Assembly (NCBI GenBank): GCA_035624785.1
Contig: DASPQV010000011.1
Location: forward strand, 36,896-100,895
Reading direction: 5' to 3'
Origin: JAJZNI01 sp035624785
GTDB taxonomy: Bacteria > Chloroflexota > Dormibacteria > Aeolococcales > Aeolococcaceae
Length of the DNA stretch: 64,000 nucleotides
The notes beneath the pieces were generated by a model. The model did not search any database. It saw only the letters and a list, made by a program, of their open reading frames with translations, and was not told the origin of the DNA. Shown piece after piece: positions 49,586-61,293 of the stretch. Positions within the stretch are counted from its first letter, which is position 1. The number at the start of each line of letters is the position of its first letter. Both the position numbers and the translations under genes were made by a program.

Positions 49586-51265
49586 ATGGCCGTCACCGCC
49601 GCCCCGCCCACGCTCCGGACGCTCAGCTACGCCCACGGCGCCCACCCCACCCCGCTCCTCGGCGAGACCATCGGAGATTGCCTGAGCCGGATCGCCGGGA
49701 GCCATCCGGACGGCCTGGCGCTGGTGTCCCGCCAGCAGGGGGTGCGGCTCACCTACCGGGAGCTGCTGGAGCGCACCGACACGGTGGCGCGGGGGCTGAT
49801 GGGGCTCGGCTTCAACCAGGGGGACCGGGTGGGCATCTGGGCCCCCAACCGGTTGGAGTGGGTCCTCATGCAGTTCGCCACCGCCCGGGCGGGGATCATC
49901 CTGGTCAACATCAACCCCGCCTACCGCACCGTCGAGCTCGGCTTCGCGCTCCGCCAGTCAGGGGTCAGCGGGCTGGTGCTGGCTCCGGCGTTCAAGGGCT
50001 ATTCCTACCTCGACATGCTGGCCGCCTGCGAGCCACCGGATTCGCTGACCCGGGTCGTGGTCCTGGACGACGGGGCCCGAGAGGGTCAGATCTCCTGGCG
50101 GGAGATGGAGGACGGCGCCGCCACCGTCGGCCCGGCCGAGCTCGAGCGGCGGGCCGCCGGTCTGGACCCCGACGACCCCATCAACATCCAGTACACGAGC
50201 GGAACGACCGGCAGTCCCAAGGGTGCGACGCTCACCCACCACAACCTGCTGAACAACGGGTTCTTCGCCGGCGAGATGCTCCGGCTCAGCGAGGCCGACC
50301 GCGTCTGCATACCCGTCCCCTTCTACCACTGCTTCGGCATGGTGCTGGGCAACCTCGCCTGCCTGACCCACGGCAGCGCGATCGTCATCCCGTCCGAGTC
50401 GTTCGACGCCATGGCGACCCTCCAGTGCGTGGCCGAGGAGCGCTGCACCGCCCTCCATGGGGTGCCCACCATGTTCGTGGCCGAGCTGGAGGAGCCGAGC
50501 TTCGCAGATCACGACCTGAGCAGCCTGCGCACCGGCATCATGGCGGGCTCGCCCTGTCCCATCGAGGTCATGCACAAGGTGGTCTCGCGCATGCACATGG
50601 CCGAGGTGACCATCGCCTACGGCATGACCGAAACCTCGCCGGTGTCAGCGCAGAGCAGCACCCAGGACCCGGTGGAGCGCCGCTGCACCACGGTTGGCCG
50701 GGTGCACCCTCACGTCGAGATCAAGATCGTGGATCCCTCGAATGGGGTGACGCTTCCGCGAGGTGAGACCGGCGAGCTCTGCACCCGCGGTTACCTGGTG
50801 ATGCTGGGCTACTGGAACAACGACGAGGCCACCGCCAGCGCCATCGATCGGGCCGGGTGGATGCACACCGGCGATCTCGCGGTCATGGACGACGAGGGTT
50901 ACATCAACATCGCGGGCCGCATCAAGGACATGATCATCCGGGGTGGCGAGAACGTCTATCCACGCGAGATCGAGGAGTTCCTGCTCACCCATCCGACGGT
51001 GAGCGAGGCGTACGTGATCGGCGTCCCCGACCCCCGCCTCGGCGAGGCGGTGTGCGCCTGCGTCCGCCTCCGCTCTGGGGCGGCGGCGACCGAGGATGAG
51101 CTCCGCGACTACTGCCGGGGGCGGATCGCCCACTACAAGATCCCAGCGTACGTGCGCTTCGTCGACGCCTTCCCGATGACCGTGACCGGCAAGATCCAGA
51201 AGTTCATCCTCAGGGAGCAGGTCACCCGGGAGCTGGGCCTGACCACGGTCGGACCGACCGCCTGA
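49586..51265 (+). CDS. Acyl-CoA synthetase (AMP-forming)
   Basis: ANL-superfamily ligase that adenylates a carboxylic acid and transfers it to CoA. The ATG at 49586, with GGAGG 8 bases before it, gives 559 residues. The AMP-binding P-loop YTSGTTGSPKGATLTHHN, GMTETSP, the TGDLAVMDDEGY Asp and the C-terminal catalytic lysine block (FPMTVTGKIQK) are all present. It resembles medium/long-chain fatty acyl-CoA ligases; chain length is not deducible. Divergent from uvrA. Confidence 0.92.
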   Translation: MAVTAAPPTLRTLSYAHGAHPTPLLGETIGDCLSRIAGSHPDGLALVSRQQGVRLTYRELLERTDTVARGLMGLGFNQGDRVGIWAPNRLEWVLMQFATARAGIILVNINPAYRTVELGFALRQSGVSGLVLAPAFKGYSYLDMLAACEPPDSLTRVVVLDDGAREGQISWREMEDGAATVGPAELERRAAGLDPDDPINIQYTSGTTGSPKGATLTHHNLLNNGFFAGEMLRLSEADRVCIPVPFYHCFGMVLGNLACLTHGSAIVIPSESFDAMATLQCVAEERCTALHGVPTMFVAELEEPSFADHDLSSLRTGIMAGSPCPIEVMHKVVSRMHMAEVTIAYGMTETSPVSAQSSTQDPVERRCTTVGRVHPHVEIKIVDPSNGVTLPRGETGELCTRGYLVMLGYWNNDEATASAIDRAGWMHTGDLAVMDDEGYINIAGRIKDMIIRGGENVYPREIEEFLLTHPTVSEAYVIGVPDPRLGEAVCACVRLRSGAAATEDELRDYCRGRIAHYKIPAYVRFVDAFPMTVTGKIQKFILREQVTRELGLTTVGPTA

Positions 51266-51269
51266 CCCG

Positions 51270-51294
51270 CTGGGGGCCGGCCACCGGCCCCCAG
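51270..51294 (+). terminator. Strong hairpin after the acyl-CoA synthetase
   Basis: An 11-base perfect stem, CTGGGGGCCGG and CCGGCCCCCAG, with a 3-base loop, starts 4 bases after the stop codon. No T tract follows, but position and strength fit a terminator. Confidence 0.65.
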
Positions 51295-51457
51295 TGCACC
51301 TTCCGGTGATGGACCCGGCATACGGTGGCCAGGTTCGTCAGCCTGTATGGCTGCACCGGTCAGCACCTTCCTGCCTCACGCATCGCCGCGCGGCTGAAAG
51401 CGCAGGTAACCGATGGCCGCCGATCGCAGTCTGCGCCCGTTCCGGTAGCGTACGGTC

Positions 51458-51943
51458 ATGGCAGTCGATGTGACGGTTGAAACGGTCGGCCCGATTCCGA
51501 CGGCGGTCGTGGCGACGTCGACGACGTGGGAGCAGTTCCCCAAGGTGTGGGGGCCCCTGCTCGACAAGGTCTGGGCGTTCATCCGAGGTCAAGCCCCGCC
51601 CGGACTCTACGAGCGTGGCCACAACGTCATGCTCTACAAGGACGACGTTCCCAACGTCGAGGTCGGGGTTCAAGTGAGCCGTACCTTCAAACCATCTGGC
51701 GATGTCGTCCCCTCAACGTTGCCGGGCGGCCTGGTGGCCATGGCGCGGCATGCCGGCCCGGTCGCCAGGCTCGGCGAGACGCACGAGGCTGTGCGCGAGT
51801 GGAGCGCGAGCCACGGGTACCGGCTCACGGGCGTCCTGTGGGAGATCTACGGCGATCCAGACCCGGCGAGCGGTGAGTTCGCTGTGGATGTCTTCTGGGC
51901 TCTGCAGCTTCCGCAACCTGAAGGGCTGGCGCCAACCTCTTAG
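51458..51943 (+). CDS. GyrI-like small-molecule-binding domain protein
   Basis: 161 residues. Strand-helix pattern and the C-terminal VLWEIYGDPDP block match the stand-alone GyrI-like/AraC effector-binding domain family, which binds small hydrophobic or cationic ligands. No DNA-binding domain is present. Third-position GC is visibly lower than in neighbouring housekeeping genes, a hint of transfer. The 190-base gap before it (51266-51457) holds the hairpin and nothing else I can name. Confidence 0.75.
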   Translation: MAVDVTVETVGPIPTAVVATSTTWEQFPKVWGPLLDKVWAFIRGQAPPGLYERGHNVMLYKDDVPNVEVGVQVSRTFKPSGDVVPSTLPGGLVAMARHAGPVARLGETHEAVREWSASHGYRLTGVLWEIYGDPDPASGEFAVDVFWALQLPQPEGLAPTS

Positions 51944-52058
51944 GAGTCGGAGAGCTGCAGCGCTCGGCGGTCGCACCATATCCCGGAAGGTGCCAACGCC
52001 CGTGACGCCGGCCTTCAGTCGCCGGCCGGGCGCCGTAGGCACGCAGGACCAGCCGAGA

Positions 52059-52090
52059 GGATGCCTTAGGGGTTGACGAGGTTGGTCGGA
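52059..52090 (+). repeat. Direct repeat copy 1 (TTGACGAGGTTGGT core)
   Basis: GGATGCCTTA then four variable bases then TTGACGAGGTTGGT, recurring with about 80% identity at 52610-52640. The two copies bracket the small membrane-protein gene between them. Confidence 0.6.
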
Positions 52091-52151
52091 TTGGTTGGCT
52101 GGCCAGGCTCGAGCATCGACCCCGCGACAATCCGTGCTAGCGTCCGCCTCA

Positions 52152-52592
52152 GTGGACACCGGCACCCTGGGCTACCACAGCAGCGCCACACCGTGGGTCC
52201 TCTTCGTCCTTTGGACCTGCTGCTTCGTGTTCATCGTTGTGATCTTCGGGGTCGGTCTCGCGGTCCTCACCACCCCGTCGTTTGGCCCCGCCTGGCTCGT
52301 GCCCATCCTCTGTGTCCTAGCGCTCGCAGGTTGGAACGTGTACTGGTACGGCTGGCAGGTCCCCGTCGAGCTCACCCTGAACCAAGAGCGGCTCCGTTGG
52401 CGCGCGCCACTCAGGTCCAAAAGTGTCCTGATCACGGCGATTACGGGGCTCCGCAGGGGTCGGGTCTTTAGGGGGTACGCTTTCGTCGACCTGGCCATCG
52501 GCGGCCACCTGCGGATCCTACGCACTGCCGCTTTGCCGAACTTCGCGCGAGCGCTCAGCTTGGTTCTTCCGGGCAGGCCCATCCGCGCCTGA
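52152..52592 (+). CDS. Hypothetical two-helix membrane protein
   Basis: 146 residues from the GTG at 52152 (a TTG at 52095 would add 19). Two membrane helices (about 14-36 and 43-60) are followed by a soluble C-terminal domain of about 85 residues with alternating beta strands (VELTLNQERLRWRAPL, GYAFVDLAIGGHLRIL), resembling the PH-like tails of some small bacterial membrane proteins. Function unknown. It is flanked by direct repeats. Confidence 0.55.
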   Translation: MDTGTLGYHSSATPWVLFVLWTCCFVFIVVIFGVGLAVLTTPSFGPAWLVPILCVLALAGWNVYWYGWQVPVELTLNQERLRWRAPLRSKSVLITAITGLRRGRVFRGYAFVDLAIGGHLRILRTAALPNFARALSLVLPGRPIRA

Positions 52593-52609
52593 CTCCGCTC
52601 ACGCCCAGC

Positions 52610-52640
52610 GGATGTCTTACCGCTTGACGAGGTTGGTGGA
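52610..52640 (+). repeat. Direct repeat copy 2 (TTGACGAGGTTGGT core)
   Basis: GGATGTCTTA, four variable bases, TTGACGAGGTTGGT, then GGA. Second copy of the repeat at 52059, 18 bases after the stop of the membrane-protein gene. The rest of the 317-base gap 52593-52909 shows no other feature. Confidence 0.6.
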
Positions 52641-52909
52641 AGAGCTCTGCCGGCCCTTTTCCCCAGAGCTATGCCGGTGGGCTCACCGCCTCGTTGGTCA
52701 TGAGGATGAGGGCCCGCCGATCGGGGCGGACAGGAAGACACCGGTTCGTATGGGTCAGTGGCCCGCATAGCGGCTGCCCGGTGCGGTCCAGGCGCCTGGC
52801 CGGCGTATGCCTGCGGTTGCTGTCAGGTCCGACCATCGTCGCGAGGTCCCGGGAGATGCCGGTCCCGCCCCTGACCGCTCCACCCGGATCGGCCCTACCA
52901 TCGACTGCC

Positions 52910-53329
52910 ATGGACCGTGATGAGCTCGAGCGAGTCCGCTCCCTGCTCGAATCTCCCGCTCCGGCAGTGCTGACGACCTACCGTCGCGACGGCAGTGCGC
53001 ACGTCAGCCCTGTTTGGTTCCGCTGGACCGGCGACTGGCTCGAGGTTGTGATCGCCAGGGGCGATGTGAAGCTCCGCCATCTCGGCCGCGATCCCCGTTG
53101 CGTGCTCGTCGTGTTCGAAGCGGCTCGGCCGTTTCGTGGCGTGGAGGTCCGCGGCATCCCTCAGCTGATCGACACCGACGTGACCGCCGCCCGCACCATG
53201 ATTGCGGGCAAGTATCTCGGCGGGACCGCTGGTGTGCGTTTCGCCGCAGAGAGGAGCGCCAGCCCAGGGGTCATACTCCGCCTGCCGGCCGGCGACGCCC
53301 GCGTGTGGGATCTTTCGGCCATCACCTGA
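52910..53329 (+). CDS. PPOX-class flavin/F420-dependent oxidoreductase
   Basis: 139 residues from the ATG at 52910 (the longer frame upstream is basic and non-conserved). Split beta-barrel of the pyridoxamine 5'-phosphate oxidase class: PAVLTTYRRDGSAHVSPVWF strand pair, VKLRHLGRDPRCVLVV, and GVEVRGIPQL. Many actinobacterial relatives use F420; the cofactor here is inference. Located in the small-gene accessory segment. Confidence 0.8.
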   Translation: MDRDELERVRSLLESPAPAVLTTYRRDGSAHVSPVWFRWTGDWLEVVIARGDVKLRHLGRDPRCVLVVFEAARPFRGVEVRGIPQLIDTDVTAARTMIAGKYLGGTAGVRFAAERSASPGVILRLPAGDARVWDLSAIT

Positions 53330-53381
53330 GGTTGCGGGCAAGTCCGCCTGCGGCAGGCCGCCCAGCTTCAGCCCCGCAACC
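53330..53381. repeat. Long inverted repeat/stem-loop
   Basis: GGTTGCGGG at 53330-53338 pairs exactly with CCCGCAACC at 53373-53381; inside lies a second hairpin, GCCTG-CGG-CAGGC. It starts at the base after the PPOX stop codon. It may be a terminator or the end of a small mobile unit. Confidence 0.5.
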
Positions 53382-53460
53382 GTTGAGCACCCGTGAACCT
53401 CCAGATCGTGCCAGCGCCACGCCTCAGCCGCTATCGTTGCCGGCCGTGCCTGCACCGGCG

Positions 53461-54153
53461 ATGGCCGACATGGTCCTGCTGGACGTGGGCGGCCTGCTCC
53501 TCCTGCCCGATCACGGGGCCATCCGCCGCGCCGTGGAGAGCACCGGAGCTCACACCGAGCAAGACGGCCTCGACCGCGCCCACTACCTCGCCCTCGCCGA
53601 GGTCGAGTGCCTGCCCGAGCCGCCGCCCGGATTCGCCCGCGGCCCCTTCTGGGTCGCCTACGCGCGCGCCGCGGGCGTCGAGCCCGACCTGGTGGCGGCC
53701 GCGGCGGCGGCCATAGAGCGGGTCCAGCGCCGAAGCCCGCTCTACACCCGGGTCATCCCCGGGTGCAGGAGGGGACTGCGCGCCGTCGCGGCGACCGGCG
53801 TCCGGATCTCCCTGGTCACCAACACCGAGCATGGGCACGTCGAGGCCATCCTCCGCGGGCTCGGCGTCTGTCAGGTCGGCCCCGGAGCCGGAGTCCGGCT
53901 GGAGGCCTTGGTCGACTCACACGTTGTCGGCGTCGCCAAGCCGGATCCACGGATCTTCCAGCTCGCCCTCGAGCGCAGCCCTGCCCGAGCCGAGGCGACC
54001 ATCCACGTCGGCGACAGCTTGAGGGCTGATGTCGAGGGCGCCCGCGCCGCCGGCATCCGCCCGGTTCACTTCGACCCGCTCCGTCTCTGCCGTGCAGCCG
54101 ACCATGCCCACGTGGGTGGCCTCCTGGAGCTGGCGACGCTGCTCCGCAGCTGA
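53461..54153 (+). CDS. HAD-superfamily hydrolase
   Basis: 230 residues from the ATG at 53461 (GTG at 53446 is possible). HAD motif I is LLDVGGLLL with the nucleophile Asp and a Gly in place of the second Asp, a variant seen in this family; motif II is SLVTNTE, motif III includes GVAKPDPRIF, and motif IV is HVGDSLRADVEGARAAG. Probably a phosphatase or dehalogenase-type enzyme of unknown substrate. Confidence 0.85.
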   Translation: MADMVLLDVGGLLLLPDHGAIRRAVESTGAHTEQDGLDRAHYLALAEVECLPEPPPGFARGPFWVAYARAAGVEPDLVAAAAAAIERVQRRSPLYTRVIPGCRRGLRAVAATGVRISLVTNTEHGHVEAILRGLGVCQVGPGAGVRLEALVDSHVVGVAKPDPRIFQLALERSPARAEATIHVGDSLRADVEGARAAGIRPVHFDPLRLCRAADHAHVGGLLELATLLRS

Positions 54154-54546
54154 CGGTCGCGGGATCCGCCGACTCGGCTCCCGGGCGCTGCCGGGGGTGC
54201 TATCTCACCAGGCCCCGCAACCCCGCCACCGCGAGGCAATCCCACGCTCTCCCAGGAGTTTTGGACCAGAAAGTCCACAACCGATGTGCGGCAGATAGAT
54301 CGTGCTCCGGCGGGTGCTGGTGGGTTTCCCAGCGTTGGCGATTCCGGTCGAGCTCAGAGAGCGGTCGTCGAGGCGTGCGGCGCGCGGCCGGGCAGCACCG
54401 GTCGCGGGGGACCGACGCTGAAGCGAGGGGCGCGAGCCGGATGGGGACGTTCCCGTCACCGGCCACCGACGCGGAGGCGAGAAGCACGCCCTAGCGACGA
54501 CGTTGGGGGGCGCCTGCTCACCGCCGGCTGGGAGGCAAGCACCCCG

Positions 54547-54675
54547 GACACCGGCACGGTCATCGAAGACAACCGGATCACCGACGTCCACACCGGGATC
54601 TGGCTGATCACCAGCGGCACGACCGCGCTCTCCGGCGGCCACTATCGCAATGTCACCGTCCAGGTGACGGGCTGA
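54547..54675 (+). pseudogene. Remnant of a parallel beta-helix repeat protein
   Basis: The last 42 codons of a frame ending at 54675 read as beta-helix rungs (TVIEDNRITDVHTGIWL, GGHYRNVTVQVTG), typical of the C-terminal end of NosD/pectate-lyase-like surface proteins. The sequence upstream in the same frame is basic low-complexity, unlike a beta helix, and no start fits. It appears to be the 3' end of a lost gene. The rest of 54154-54811 shows no other gene. Confidence 0.5.
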
Positions 54676-54689
54676 TCATCGGATGACGC

Positions 54690-54718
54690 GGACGGGGGCC
54701 GGCGATGCGCCGGCGTCC
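54690..54718 (+). terminator. GC-rich hairpin
   Basis: GGACG-gggg-CCGGCG-atg-CGCCGG-CGTCC: two stacked stems with a bulge, 14 bases after the stop of the beta-helix remnant. Likely the old terminator of that gene. Confidence 0.45.
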
Positions 54719-54811
54719 GTCCCGGCCACGGTCACTCGGGGCGGGTGCCGGTGCCGCGGCATCCTCCGCTCGGTCCTGGGACCCGCGGCTCCGCGCCTCG
54801 CTCGGTGACCC

Positions 54812-56965
54812 TCAGGCGGGCGGCACCGACGGGTCGAGTGGCTGGGGGCCGCCGCTGACCTGGACCTCGACGCTGTGCGCGATGTCGGCCGACGAGCGCC
54901 CCACCTCGATCCGGTAGGTCCCCGGGTCGACGTACCAGCCGGCCCGCTCGCGGTGGAGCGGCGCGTCGTGGCCGTGGGCCACCGAGATGGGGTGGCGAGC
55001 CTGCAGCTCGCGCCAATCCTCGTCCTCGACGTCGTAGTAGGCGAAGGCGCGCTCGCCCAGCTCCAGGACGACCGTGGTAGTCGCTCCCGGGTCGAGGCAC
55101 ACCTTGGCGAATGCCTTCAGCTCCTTCACCGGCCGGAGCCGTCCCCCAGGCAGGAGGTGCCCGCTACCCGGAGGAGCCACGTACAGCTGGACGACCTCGG
55201 AACCGCGCCGCCTCCCGGTGTTGGTGACCGCCACCTCGACCCGGAGCCGCTCACCCCGCGCCAGGCCGGGCACCGACAGTCGTGGCGGGCCGATCTCGAA
55301 AGTGGTGTAAGAGAGGCCGTGGCCGAAGGGGAAGCGCACGGGAAGCTGGCGAGCCTCGTACCAGCGGTAGCCGACCAGCAGCCCCTCCCCGTAGCGGACC
55401 TGGCTGCTCTCGCCCGGAAAGTTGCCGAAGGCCGGCGTGTGCTCCAGGCGAAGCGGCAGGGTGGTGGGCAGCCGTCCCCCGGGATCCGCCTCGCCGAGGA
55501 GCACATCGACGAGACCGTGAGCGAGCTCCTGCCCGGCAAACCAGACCTGGAGCAGCGCCGCCGCCTGGTCGGCCCAGGCCATGGTCACCGGGGAACCCGA
55601 GTTGACCACCACCACGGTACGGGGGTTGGCGGCGAGCACCCGATGGACCAGCTCGTCCTGCCGGCCGGGGAGGTCCATGCTCTCGCGGTCGAACGCCTCG
55701 CTCTCGACCTCGTCGCTGGTGCCCACGATCACCAGGACGGTATCGGCGGCAGCGGCGAGCCGGACCGCCCTCTCGATGCCGGCGCCATCGGTTCCCGGCT
55801 CGTGGGAGATCTCGCAGCCGGCGCCCACCCGGTCCTGGAGCGCCTGGAGCGGCGTGACCAGGTAGTGGGGGACCACCCGGGCACTGCCGCCGCCGACGAT
55901 CGCCGGTCGATCAGCGTTGGGGCCGATCACCGCGAGCCGTCCGATCCCGCCGGGGGCGAAGGGAAGCACGCCCCGGTTGGCGAGCAGCACCGTGGCCTCC
56001 GCAGCGGCGCGTCTGGTGAGGTCCCGGTCCTCGGGCCGGTCGACCGGGTGCTCCTCATCCGTCGGGGCGTCGTCCAGCGCACCGACCCGATCGAGCACGG
56101 TGAGCAGGCGCCGGACCTTCGCGTCCACCAAGCCCTCGTCGACGGCACCTTGCCGGACCGCGACCGCCAGCTCCGGACCGAAGGACCGTCCGGAGCCGGG
56201 CATCTCCAGGTCCAGCCCGGCGCGGGCTGCGTCCACGGTCTTCGACAGCCCGCCCCAGTCGGTCATGACCAGGCCGTCGAAGCCCCACTCGCGGCGCAGG
56301 ACCTCGCCCAGCAGGCGGGCGTCGTCGGGCAGATGCCGGCCGTTGACCCGGTTGTAGCTGGTCATCAGGGCGAGCACTCCGGCGATCTTCACGGCATGCT
56401 CGAAGGGCAGCAGGTAGAGCTCGCGCAGGGTCCGCTCATCGATGACCGACGAGACGGTGTTGCGTTCGAACTCGGTCTCGTTGCCCACGAAGTGCTTGAC
56501 CGTGGCCACCACGCCGGTCTCCTGGACGCCCTGGATGTAGGCCGTGGCCAGCCTGGCGGTGAGCAGCGGGTCCTCAGAGAACGCCTCGAAGTTGCGACCC
56601 CAGAGGGGGTGGCGGTGAAGGTTCACGGTGGGGGCCAGGAGCACCCGGGCACCCTTGTCCCGGGCCTGGCGGGCCACCGCGGCGGCCGCCTCACGAGTCA
56701 CCTCGGGATCCCACGTCGCTGCCAGCGCCGTCGGCGACGGGATGCACACCGAGGGGGTGCAGGGACTGAGGAAGGTGGTCTCGCCCCGCGCCCCCGTCGG
56801 CCCGTCGCTGAACTTGACTGCCGGGATGCCCAGCCGGGGAACGGCGACCGTGTGCCAGGCATCCGCGCCGGCGGTGAGCGCCGCCTTCTCATCCAGTGTC
56901 AATTGGTCGACGAGCGCTGCGATATCTCGCGATCCCCTGGTCGAGGCGGGCTGAGCCGTTTCCAC
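54812..56965 (-). CDS. GH3 family beta-glucosidase
   Basis: 717 residues. GH3 N-terminal barrel with SDGPTGAR, KHFVGNETEFERN and the nucleophile Asp236 in LVMTDWGG; an alpha/beta sandwich with the GxxADRPAIVGGGSARV block; and a C-terminal fibronectin-III-like domain (FPFGHGLSYTTFEIG). No signal peptide is visible, so it should act inside the cell on imported beta-glucosides. No PA14 insert. Confidence 0.93.
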   Translation of the reverse strand: METAQPASTRGSRDIAALVDQLTLDEKAALTAGADAWHTVAVPRLGIPAVKFSDGPTGARGETTFLSPCTPSVCIPSPTALAATWDPEVTREAAAAVARQARDKGARVLLAPTVNLHRHPLWGRNFEAFSEDPLLTARLATAYIQGVQETGVVATVKHFVGNETEFERNTVSSVIDERTLRELYLLPFEHAVKIAGVLALMTSYNRVNGRHLPDDARLLGEVLRREWGFDGLVMTDWGGLSKTVDAARAGLDLEMPGSGRSFGPELAVAVRQGAVDEGLVDAKVRRLLTVLDRVGALDDAPTDEEHPVDRPEDRDLTRRAAAEATVLLANRGVLPFAPGGIGRLAVIGPNADRPAIVGGGSARVVPHYLVTPLQALQDRVGAGCEISHEPGTDGAGIERAVRLAAAADTVLVIVGTSDEVESEAFDRESMDLPGRQDELVHRVLAANPRTVVVVNSGSPVTMAWADQAAALLQVWFAGQELAHGLVDVLLGEADPGGRLPTTLPLRLEHTPAFGNFPGESSQVRYGEGLLVGYRWYEARQLPVRFPFGHGLSYTTFEIGPPRLSVPGLARGERLRVEVAVTNTGRRRGSEVVQLYVAPPGSGHLLPGGRLRPVKELKAFAKVCLDPGATTTVVLELGERAFAYYDVEDEDWRELQARHPISVAHGHDAPLHRERAGWYVDPGTYRIEVGRSSADIAHSVEVQVSGGPQPLDPSVPPA

Positions 56966-57072
56966 CTGTCTGCTACCTCCGCCGGCAGGCGGCAGCCTGC
57001 CGATCCGTTCCGGCAGACAGGGATGCTACGCCTCGGAGCGCCCGGGTCAGCGCGCCTCAGACGGCTGGTGTG

Positions 57073-59592
<2,520 letters not shown>

Positions 59593-59925
59593 GCCAGCCT
59601 CCGCGCCCCGCCCGGCCCCCCCGTCCGGAGGAAGGGGTCAGCTCAGGGCCATCGTCCAGTAACCTCATTATGCCCATCCCGGGGGCTGGTCACCCCTGTA
59701 CGTACCGATTGGGGGGAAGGCGTGCCGGCGCCGTCACCGGGGTCCCTCGGCTCTTGGGGCCGAACCCGGCCCCTGGGCAGGCCTGCGGCTGACCCCGGGG
59801 GGCCGCCAGCCTGCGGGAGCCGGGCCCGCGATCCAGCCGCGACCAGGGGGAGCAGCGGGGCCCCGGGTCGAGGGGTGGCGGGTTGCCGGGATACCCCCCT
59901 GGCCCAGGCCTTCCCGCTCTCTGGC
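59593..59925. promoter_or_regulatory. clpC upstream region with weak promoter
   Basis: 333 bases between rpsA and clpC. On the minus strand CATAAT (59667-59672) is preceded by GTGACC at 15 bases, a plausible but weak promoter with a leader near 70 bases. I see no CIRCE element and no CtsR-type heptamer repeat. The rest is GC-rich with no other feature. Confidence 0.35.
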
Positions 59926-61293
59926 CTAGCCCTCGTCCTCGTCCTCGGCGCTCACCGCCGGGTCCGCGGAGGTCTCCTCATCCTCCTCAGCCAGGACCTC
60001 CAGGTCGGGGCCACCCGCCTCCCCGGCCACCTCACCTGGCTCGGTCGAGGCGTCGGGTTCAACGGAGACCTCGGCGGCCGCCCCGGCCGGCGGCGCTTCA
60101 CCGCCTTCCGCGGCGGGCTCCGAGCCGGCCTCGGAGGGCGGCTCATCCACGGGCTCCCCGAAGTCGTACGAAGGAGGCACGTACTCCGCCGGGCCCTCTG
60201 GGCCACCGCCGTGGAGCTGGCGCAGGGAGAGGCTGATCCGCCGCCGGGAGCGATCCGCGCTCAGGACCATCACCTTGACCGTCTCGCCCACCTTGAGGAC
60301 GTCCTCGGTCCGTTCCACGTGGTCCCAGGACAGCTCGCTGATGTGCAGCAAGCCTTCGACGCCATCGGCGATCTGGAGGAAGGCTCCGTACTTCTTGGTC
60401 TTGGTGACCTCGCCCTCGACGATCCTTCCCGGCGGGAAGCGGTCCTCGATGGTGTCCCAGGGGTCCTCGCTCATCTGGCGCAGCGAGAGGCTGATCCGGG
60501 AGAGCTCGGGATCCAGCTTGATGACCTTGACCCGGACCTCGTCGCCGACACTCAGCATGTCCGAGACGTTGTTGATGCGGTCCCAGGAAAGCTCGCTGAT
60601 GTGGATGAGACCGTCGGCACCTCCCAGGTTCACGAAGGCGCCATAGCTGGTCAGCCCACTCACCTTGCCGGTGATCAGGTCACCGACCTTCAGCTTCTCG
60701 AAGAGCTCCTCGCGCTGGCGAGCGCGGTCCTCGTCCTGGGCGGCGCGTTGAGACACGATCAGGCGGTTGCGCTTGCGATTGACCTCGAGGATCTTGACCG
60801 GGATCTTGCTGCCGACCAGCTCCAGGAGGTTGCCGGAGAACTGGCGGGCCACCTGGCTCGAGGGCAGGAAGCCGCGCAACCCCATGATGTTGACGATCAG
60901 CCCACCCTTGTTCTGCTCGCGGACCTCCGCATCGAGGATCTCGCCCTCCGATTCCTTCTCGGCCACCGCTTGCCAGATGGATTCGGCGCGCGCCTTGCGC
61001 AGGGAGAGGATGACGCGGCCCTCCTCGTCCTCGGGCTGGAGCACGTACACCTTGATCCGTTCGCCAGGGGTGAGCGTGACAGCGGCCTCGTTGCGGCCCG
61101 ACAGCTCGCGGTTGGAGATCACCCCCTCCGACTTGGCCCCGATGTCGACGAGGACCTCTTCGGGGTCGACACGCACCACCGTGCCCTCGACGATGTCGCC
61201 GTACGAGAGCGTCCTGACACTGCTCTCCTCCGCGCGGAGGAGCTCCTCCATGGTGAGGGGCTCGCGCTCCTCGGTCTCTACGGTGGTGACCAA
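59926..61293 (-). CDS. rpsA: Ribosomal protein bS1
   Basis: 455 residues from the TTG at 61293, with AAGGAG just upstream; longer frames run into the divergent spacer. Four S1 RNA-binding domains are visible (about 28-97, 115-180, 200-268, 285-353), the last two with GAFVNLGGADGLIHISELSW and GAFLQIADGVEGLLHISELSW. The C-terminal 90 residues are an acidic Glu/Ala/Pro tail. Fewer domains than the six of E. coli, as in many Gram-positive-like phyla. Confidence 0.92.
   Translation of the reverse strand: MVTTVETEEREPLTMEELLRAEESSVRTLSYGDIVEGTVVRVDPEEVLVDIGAKSEGVISNRELSGRNEAAVTLTPGERIKVYVLQPEDEEGRVILSLRKARAESIWQAVAEKESEGEILDAEVREQNKGGLIVNIMGLRGFLPSSQVARQFSGNLLELVGSKIPVKILEVNRKRNRLIVSQRAAQDEDRARQREELFEKLKVGDLITGKVSGLTSYGAFVNLGGADGLIHISELSWDRINNVSDMLSVGDEVRVKVIKLDPELSRISLSLRQMSEDPWDTIEDRFPPGRIVEGEVTKTKKYGAFLQIADGVEGLLHISELSWDHVERTEDVLKVGETVKVMVLSADRSRRRISLSLRQLHGGGPEGPAEYVPPSYDFGEPVDEPPSEAGSEPAAEGGEAPPAGAAAEVSVEPDASTEPGEVAGEAGGPDLEVLAEEDEETSADPAVSAEDEDEG

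Noticed and set aside
52059..53390. Integron attC-like sites
   Set aside because: I looked for paired RYYYAAC/GTTRRRY boxes. GTTGAGC near 53382 fits one half, but no partner box lies at the right distance and there is no integrase.
59593..59925. CIRCE or CtsR heat-shock operator before clpC
   Set aside because: Neither the TTAGCACTC inverted repeat nor the GGTCAAA tandem heptamer is present.
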